From NCBI RefSeq assembly GCF_035582795.1, contig NC_134370.1, positions 42,643,501 through 42,707,500 of the forward strand: DNA of 64,000 bases, read 5' to 3'. Shown one piece after another: positions 62,001 through 64,000 of the stretch. The DNA is from Mycteria americana (lineage: Eukaryota > Chordata > Aves > Ciconiiformes > Ciconiidae). The first letter of the stretch is position 1; each line of letters begins with the position of its first letter. The notes beneath the pieces were generated by a model. That model was not told the DNA's origin. It worked only from the letters and a program-made list of their open reading frames with translations, and did no database searches. The position numbers were made by a program, and so were the translations under genes.

Positions 62001-63836
62001 CCAGTAACAACCCAAACTCACCTTCAAATTCAGTATGTGATCCATTATTAGGAAACACTTTGGACGACTGCTCTCAGGATCTAAACCTCCACCCCTCTGT
62101 TGTGGATCCCAGTTCAGCATCAGTTGCAACCAATTTTCCACTGGTTCTACAATTAAACTAAAACAGAAGGGCCGTAAGAAAGAGAAGGCAGATATTCTAC
62201 AGCACTCAGCCCACTTAGGAAACTAGGGTCTCACAACAGCAATAAGGTCACAACTCTTTGGTTAGAGACCATACATGTGTAACGTCTGCTGAACATGTGT
62301 GAAGAACAGCCATTTCGCTGTAGTTGCTTATCCTGACAGCAGGGAAAGCCTGGAAGGAAAGTTCATACAGAGTGAGCATCCCCACTGTAACAACAGTCTT
62401 CACTGACCTCAGCAGGAGCACATGCCCAGCCAATATACCTTGCATTACACTTCTCCCTCTTCCTGACTCCTACTGAGTCAAAAGTATCCTGACACATCAA
62501 TAAGGTTTGTCAAAATGGATAAGGGGAAGAATTTTTTTCTGGGTTTTTTTTTCCCTCCAAAACCCATCTGTGATACACAAAGTTGAACAGTTTTCAAAGC
62601 CTGGTCTGCAGAATAACTATCCCCGTGCTGCAAAGCTGCCTGGAAGCTGCCTCCACATTTATCCACACAAGAAGCACGTAAGTTTATTGTCAAGAATGTC
62701 TTTAAAGACAGTACACAGTGCAAAAAGCCCAAAGCGCTGGCACAAAGCCACTTATTTCATGCTGAACTCCAGTACTTTTCCTAGAAATCTGCCAGTACCC
62801 ATGAGTTGCGCTGCGCTGCTGGGCACATCTAAAGACACAAGTGCTAAGTAAGTGACAAATGATCAGAGTCTGACTTCTGACTTGGTACAGACCAATTCAT
62901 TCAGGTTGAAGGCCCTCCTGGACATCTTTGGTCTGAGCCCTAGCCCACAGCAGGGCCAATGTTACAGCTACAGCAGGCTGCTCAGGACTGTGTCCAAGCA
63001 AGTCTGGGCAGACCCCACAGGTGGAGATCCCCCACTGCTCAGGGCCCTGTCCCAGGGCCGCATCACTAGCATGGGGAAACCTTTTTCCTGTGCCCAAATT
63101 TTGTATCCCTTGTTGTAACTTGTACTGTTGCCTTTGGTCCTTTCGCTTTGTCCCTCTGAGAAAAGCCTAGATCTGTTGCCTCTGTAACGCCCAACTAGAC
63201 AGAAGACAAAATTAGATTCCCCTTTGCCTTCTCTTCACGAGACTGAAGAAGCCCAGCTTCATGGGCCTCTCCTTGTGTGCTCTATTCAACAGGCCATGAG
63301 CATCTTTGTGGCCTCTGCTGGACTTGCTGCAGTTTTCCCAACACAATTACTAGAAGCTTCTGCTTTCGTGGAGCAGACGACTCAAGTACTTGGTTTATGA
63401 GATTCAATACCATCACATTATTGGGTAGATATTACCCAGTGGCCTTGTGGTAATGGGTGAAAAGCAGTCACAGAGTTGACATTGCAAGGTGAACTGCCAT
63501 CATCCCACAAACTGCAGAGTGAACTGTCATTGGAGAGCCCAAAGGATCAAACAAGAGCCATGTGGCTACGGGCTATTCCTTAACAGCAAATGGTAGCTTG
63601 CCAGGAGCTTGAAATAATCCTTAGGAGAAAGAAGGAGGACCCCTCAGTGCTTGGGATAAGGACTGAGGGGCCCTCAGTTTAAAAGACAAGCCAAAAATTA
63701 TCACACATAGCCACAAGGACACACTTACCCACAGAGGCTGTGAGGCTGTGGCAAATGGGTACTAAAGCGAACCTCCCCATTCATCTCTTCAGAAGCAAAG
63801 ATGTGCTTTGGATCCTTCTTTTTGATTTTTTCATGC
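44044..63836 (-). CDS. CHUK: CHUK (IKK-alpha), C-terminal 515 residues in 14 exons; 5' part outside the window
   Basis: IKK-alpha is the serine kinase of the IKK complex that processes NFKB2/p100 in non-canonical NF-kB signalling and pairs with IKK-beta and NEMO in the canonical branch. The first visible exon enters the kinase C-lobe at [10 protein letters not shown]; the ATP site, catalytic loop and activation loop lie right of base 64000. Order after that: end of the kinase domain ([18 protein letters not shown]), ubiquitin-like domain ([32 protein letters not shown]), long helical scaffold/dimerisation domain with leucine-zipper region ([44 protein letters not shown]), and a C-terminal NEMO-binding peptide, FDWSWL. 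Phases agree across all 14 exons. Similarity to human IKK-alpha is high throughout and clearly better than to IKK-beta. The ERLIN1 neighbour supports CHUK. Confidence 0.97.
44071..46008 (-). other. CHUK: CHUK last intron (1.9 kb)
   Basis: AT-rich, with a 12-bp-arm inverted repeat at 45034-45069. No transposon or RNA gene recognised. Confidence 0.65.
45034..45069. repeat. Inverted repeat, 12-bp perfect arms, 12-bp spacer
   Basis: ATTCATAAACAT at 45034-45045 and its reverse complement ATGTTTATGAAT at 45058-45069. Confidence 0.9.
46009..46108 (-). CDS. CHUK: CHUK coding exon (pre-NEMO-binding segment)
   Basis: Encodes [20 protein letters not shown] and QEQNNSMM. Human has MIEENLNCLG and EEQGNSMM here. 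Acceptor TTCCCTTCAG, donor GTAAGT. Confidence 0.94.
46109..47617 (-). other. CHUK: CHUK intron (1.5 kb)
   Basis: Holds an A/C-rich low-complexity tract at about 46181-46247 (runs of A5-A9 alternating with C2-C5). Otherwise featureless. Confidence 0.65.
47618..47754 (-). CDS. CHUK: CHUK coding exon (Ser/Pro-rich linker)
   Basis: Encodes [27 protein letters not shown] and SMATPED, the least conserved region. Human landmarks TQSSARSLVGSSLEG, AWLPP and VTPQDG align. Acceptor CTTTTTTCTAG, donor GTAAGA. Confidence 0.93.
47755..48588 (-). other. CHUK: CHUK intron
   Basis: 834 bases, no embedded feature recognised. Confidence 0.65.
48589..48736 (-). CDS. CHUK: CHUK coding exon (helical scaffold)
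   Basis: Encodes [20 protein letters not shown] through [11 protein letters not shown], nearly identical to human. Donor GTAAGT. Confidence 0.97.
48737..49596 (-). other. CHUK: CHUK intron
   Basis: 860 bases, AT-rich, no embedded feature recognised. Confidence 0.65.
49597..49693 (-). CDS. CHUK: CHUK coding exon (helical scaffold)
   Basis: Encodes [20 protein letters not shown] and [12 protein letters not shown]. Acceptor GGCCCTTCCAG, donor GTACTT. Confidence 0.97.
49694..50428 (-). other. CHUK: CHUK intron
   Basis: 735 bases, no embedded feature recognised. Confidence 0.65.
50429..50478 (-). CDS. CHUK: CHUK coding exon (short, helical scaffold)
   Basis: A 50-base exon encoding [16 protein letters not shown]. 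Acceptor CTTTTTAAAG is pyrimidine-poor near the AG but is the only one that keeps frame. Donor GTATGG. Confidence 0.93.
50479..52618 (-). other. CHUK: CHUK intron (2.1 kb)
   Basis: Contains a two-copy 27-bp tandem repeat at 50579-50632. Otherwise featureless and AT-rich. Confidence 0.65.
50579..50632. repeat. Two-copy 27-bp tandem duplication
   Basis: Both copies begin GGAGCTGCCACCTTCTTCTA and differ only near the 3' end. Intronic (CHUK). Confidence 0.9.
52619..52728 (-). CDS. CHUK: CHUK coding exon (helical scaffold)
   Basis: Encodes [20 protein letters not shown] and [16 protein letters not shown]. Human: VIGYLEDQIMSLHAEIMELQ. Donor GTAAGT. Confidence 0.96.
52729..55346 (-). other. CHUK: CHUK intron (2.6 kb)
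   Basis: No repeat, RNA gene or further exon recognised. Confidence 0.6.
55347..55408 (-). CDS. CHUK: CHUK coding exon (helical scaffold)
   Basis: Encodes [20 protein letters not shown] and Glu. Acceptor TTCTCTTAAG, donor GTAGGG. Confidence 0.95.
55409..56453 (-). other. CHUK: CHUK intron (1.0 kb)
   Basis: No embedded feature recognised. Confidence 0.6.
56454..56605 (-). CDS. CHUK: CHUK coding exon (leucine-zipper region)
   Basis: Encodes [39 protein letters not shown] and [10 protein letters not shown], overlapping the region classically described as the IKK leucine zipper. Donor GTACGT. Confidence 0.96.
56606..57852 (-). other. CHUK: CHUK intron (1.2 kb), half CR1
   Basis: Carries the CR1 copy at 57030-57632. 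The remainder is featureless. Confidence 0.65.
57030..57632 (+). repeat. CR1 retrotransposon 3' fragment, plus orientation
   Basis: Well-preserved, with AGCTGGGACTGTTCAGCTTG (about 57240), GGTTGGACTGGATGACCTCC and the terminal ATTCTGTGAATCTGTGA. Shares the standard CR1 3' region. Inserted antisense to CHUK. Confidence 0.93.
57853..57976 (-). CDS. CHUK: CHUK coding exon (scaffold helices)
   Basis: Encodes [40 protein letters not shown] and Ala. Donor GTAAGT. Confidence 0.97.
57977..60304 (-). other. CHUK: CHUK intron (2.3 kb)
   Basis: Contains a short cluster of imperfect direct repeats, TTCATAGAGGTATA-like, at 58822-58900. No transposon recognised. Confidence 0.6.
58822..58900. repeat. Imperfect direct repeats (TTCATAGAGGTATA type)
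   Basis: Two copies of TTCATAGAGGTATA(CAA/TTA)GGTCCT at 58823 and 58876, 53 bases apart, with a third weaker copy between them. Confidence 0.75.
60305..60407 (-). CDS. CHUK: CHUK coding exon (end of ubiquitin-like domain)
   Basis: Encodes [20 protein letters not shown] and [14 protein letters not shown]. Donor GTAAGT. Confidence 0.97.
60408..60785 (-). other. CHUK: CHUK intron
   Basis: 378 bases, nothing recognised. Confidence 0.65.
60786..60980 (-). CDS. CHUK: CHUK coding exon (ubiquitin-like domain)
   Basis: 65 codons, including [35 protein letters not shown] and [14 protein letters not shown]. Donor is GTAAGC directly after GTA, fixed by the frame of the next exon. Confidence 0.97.
60981..62021 (-). 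other. CHUK: CHUK intron (1.0 kb)
   Basis: No embedded feature recognised. Confidence 0.6.
62022..62157 (-). CDS. CHUK: CHUK coding exon (end of kinase domain)
   Basis: Encodes [23 protein letters not shown] and [12 protein letters not shown]. Acceptor CTTCTGTTTTAG, donor GTGAGT. Confidence 0.97.
62158..63728 (-). other. CHUK: CHUK intron (1.6 kb), partly CR1
   Basis: Carries the CR1 copy at about 62890-63360. The rest is featureless. Confidence 0.6.
62890..63360 (-). repeat. CR1 retrotransposon 3' fragment, minus orientation
   Basis: Plus strand reads TTTCCTGTGCCCAAATTTTG, TTGCCTTTGGTCCTTTCGCT, CCCTCTGAGAAAAGCCTAGA and GAAGAAGCCCAGCTTCATGG, reverse-complement CR1 phrases. Near its 3' end it has the GTCCAAGCAAGTC / CCACTGCTCAGGGC block shared (inverted) with the element at 26.3-26.8 kb. 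Confidence 0.75.
63729..63836 (-). CDS. CHUK: CHUK first visible coding exon (kinase C-lobe)
   Basis: Encodes [20 protein letters not shown] and [15 protein letters not shown]. Human: [20 protein letters not shown]. Acceptor ATTTTCTAG, donor GTAAGT. Bases 63837-64000 are intron. Confidence 0.96.
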
Positions 63837-64000
63837 CTAGAAAATAAAATCCTTTGTGGATATACTGACAATGTTACTTTTGAAAAGGGCCAATTGAATA
63901 TGGCAACAGCAAAACGCGCCACAGCCTCGTAGCTTTAGAAAACAAACTTTTCTTTCAAGACAAAGACAACATTTCCAAACAATCCACCCAGAACATCGCC

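Noticed and set aside
44044-63836. Assignment as IKBKB rather than CHUK
   Set aside because: Ubiquitin-like and scaffold-domain sequence and the C-terminal linker match IKK-alpha, and ERLIN1 is the known CHUK neighbour.

Overview
This is a vertebrate nuclear window, almost certainly from a bird (possibly another sauropsid). The protein-coding exons are short, bounded by GT/AG introns, and belong to four recognisable vertebrate genes. The interspersed repeats are CR1 retrotransposons, including copies that end in the ATTCTGTG-type 3' terminal repeat typical of birds. There are no operons, CRISPR arrays or prokaryotic signals.

Layout. (1) Bases 1-2641 hold the end of an intron and the last coding exon of TUBGCP2 (+), with a poly(A) signal at 2908. 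(2) Bases 4270-4740 hold a degenerate minisatellite and a CpG-rich promoter. Next comes ADAM8 (+): 22 coding exons from 4743 to 19502 and a 3'UTR ending near 20235. All exon phases join without a frameshift to give an 856-residue transmembrane metalloprotease-disintegrin. (3) After a gap of about 750 bp, ERLIN1 (-) runs from its putative poly(A) signal at 20990-20995 up to a noncoding first exon at about 43311-43450. Its 11 coding exons give 347 residues. (4) CHUK (IKK-alpha, -) begins beyond the right edge. Its last 14 coding exons (63836 down to 44044, 515 residues) and its 3'UTR are here, and its poly(A) signal lies about 220 bp upstream of the ERLIN1 exon 1 splice donor. Intron sequence is mostly unremarkable. 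Recognisable CR1 pieces lie at about 9.3, 26.3, 28.2, 29.3-30.8, 39.2, 41.7, 57.0 and 62.9 kb.

How the genes relate. TUBGCP2-ADAM8 and ERLIN1-CHUK are each known tandem neighbours in mammals, but in human they lie far apart on chromosome 10q (10q26 and 10q24). Here the two pairs are joined tail to tail at about 20.2-21.0 kb. The four products are functionally distinct: microtubule nucleation, ectodomain shedding and adhesion, ER lipid-raft/ERAD scaffold, and NF-kB kinase.

I found no convincing undescribed gene system. The points most worth checking are the synteny junction, the very tight CHUK-ERLIN1 arrangement, an RGKR motif beside the ADAM8 prodomain cysteine, a FDWSWL variant of the CHUK NEMO-binding hexapeptide, a CG-rich unexplained block at 22.85-23.13 kb, and a perfect 13-bp-arm palindrome at 38.3 kb. 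All exon calls were made by reading splice sites and recalled family sequence. No alignment or transcript data was available.
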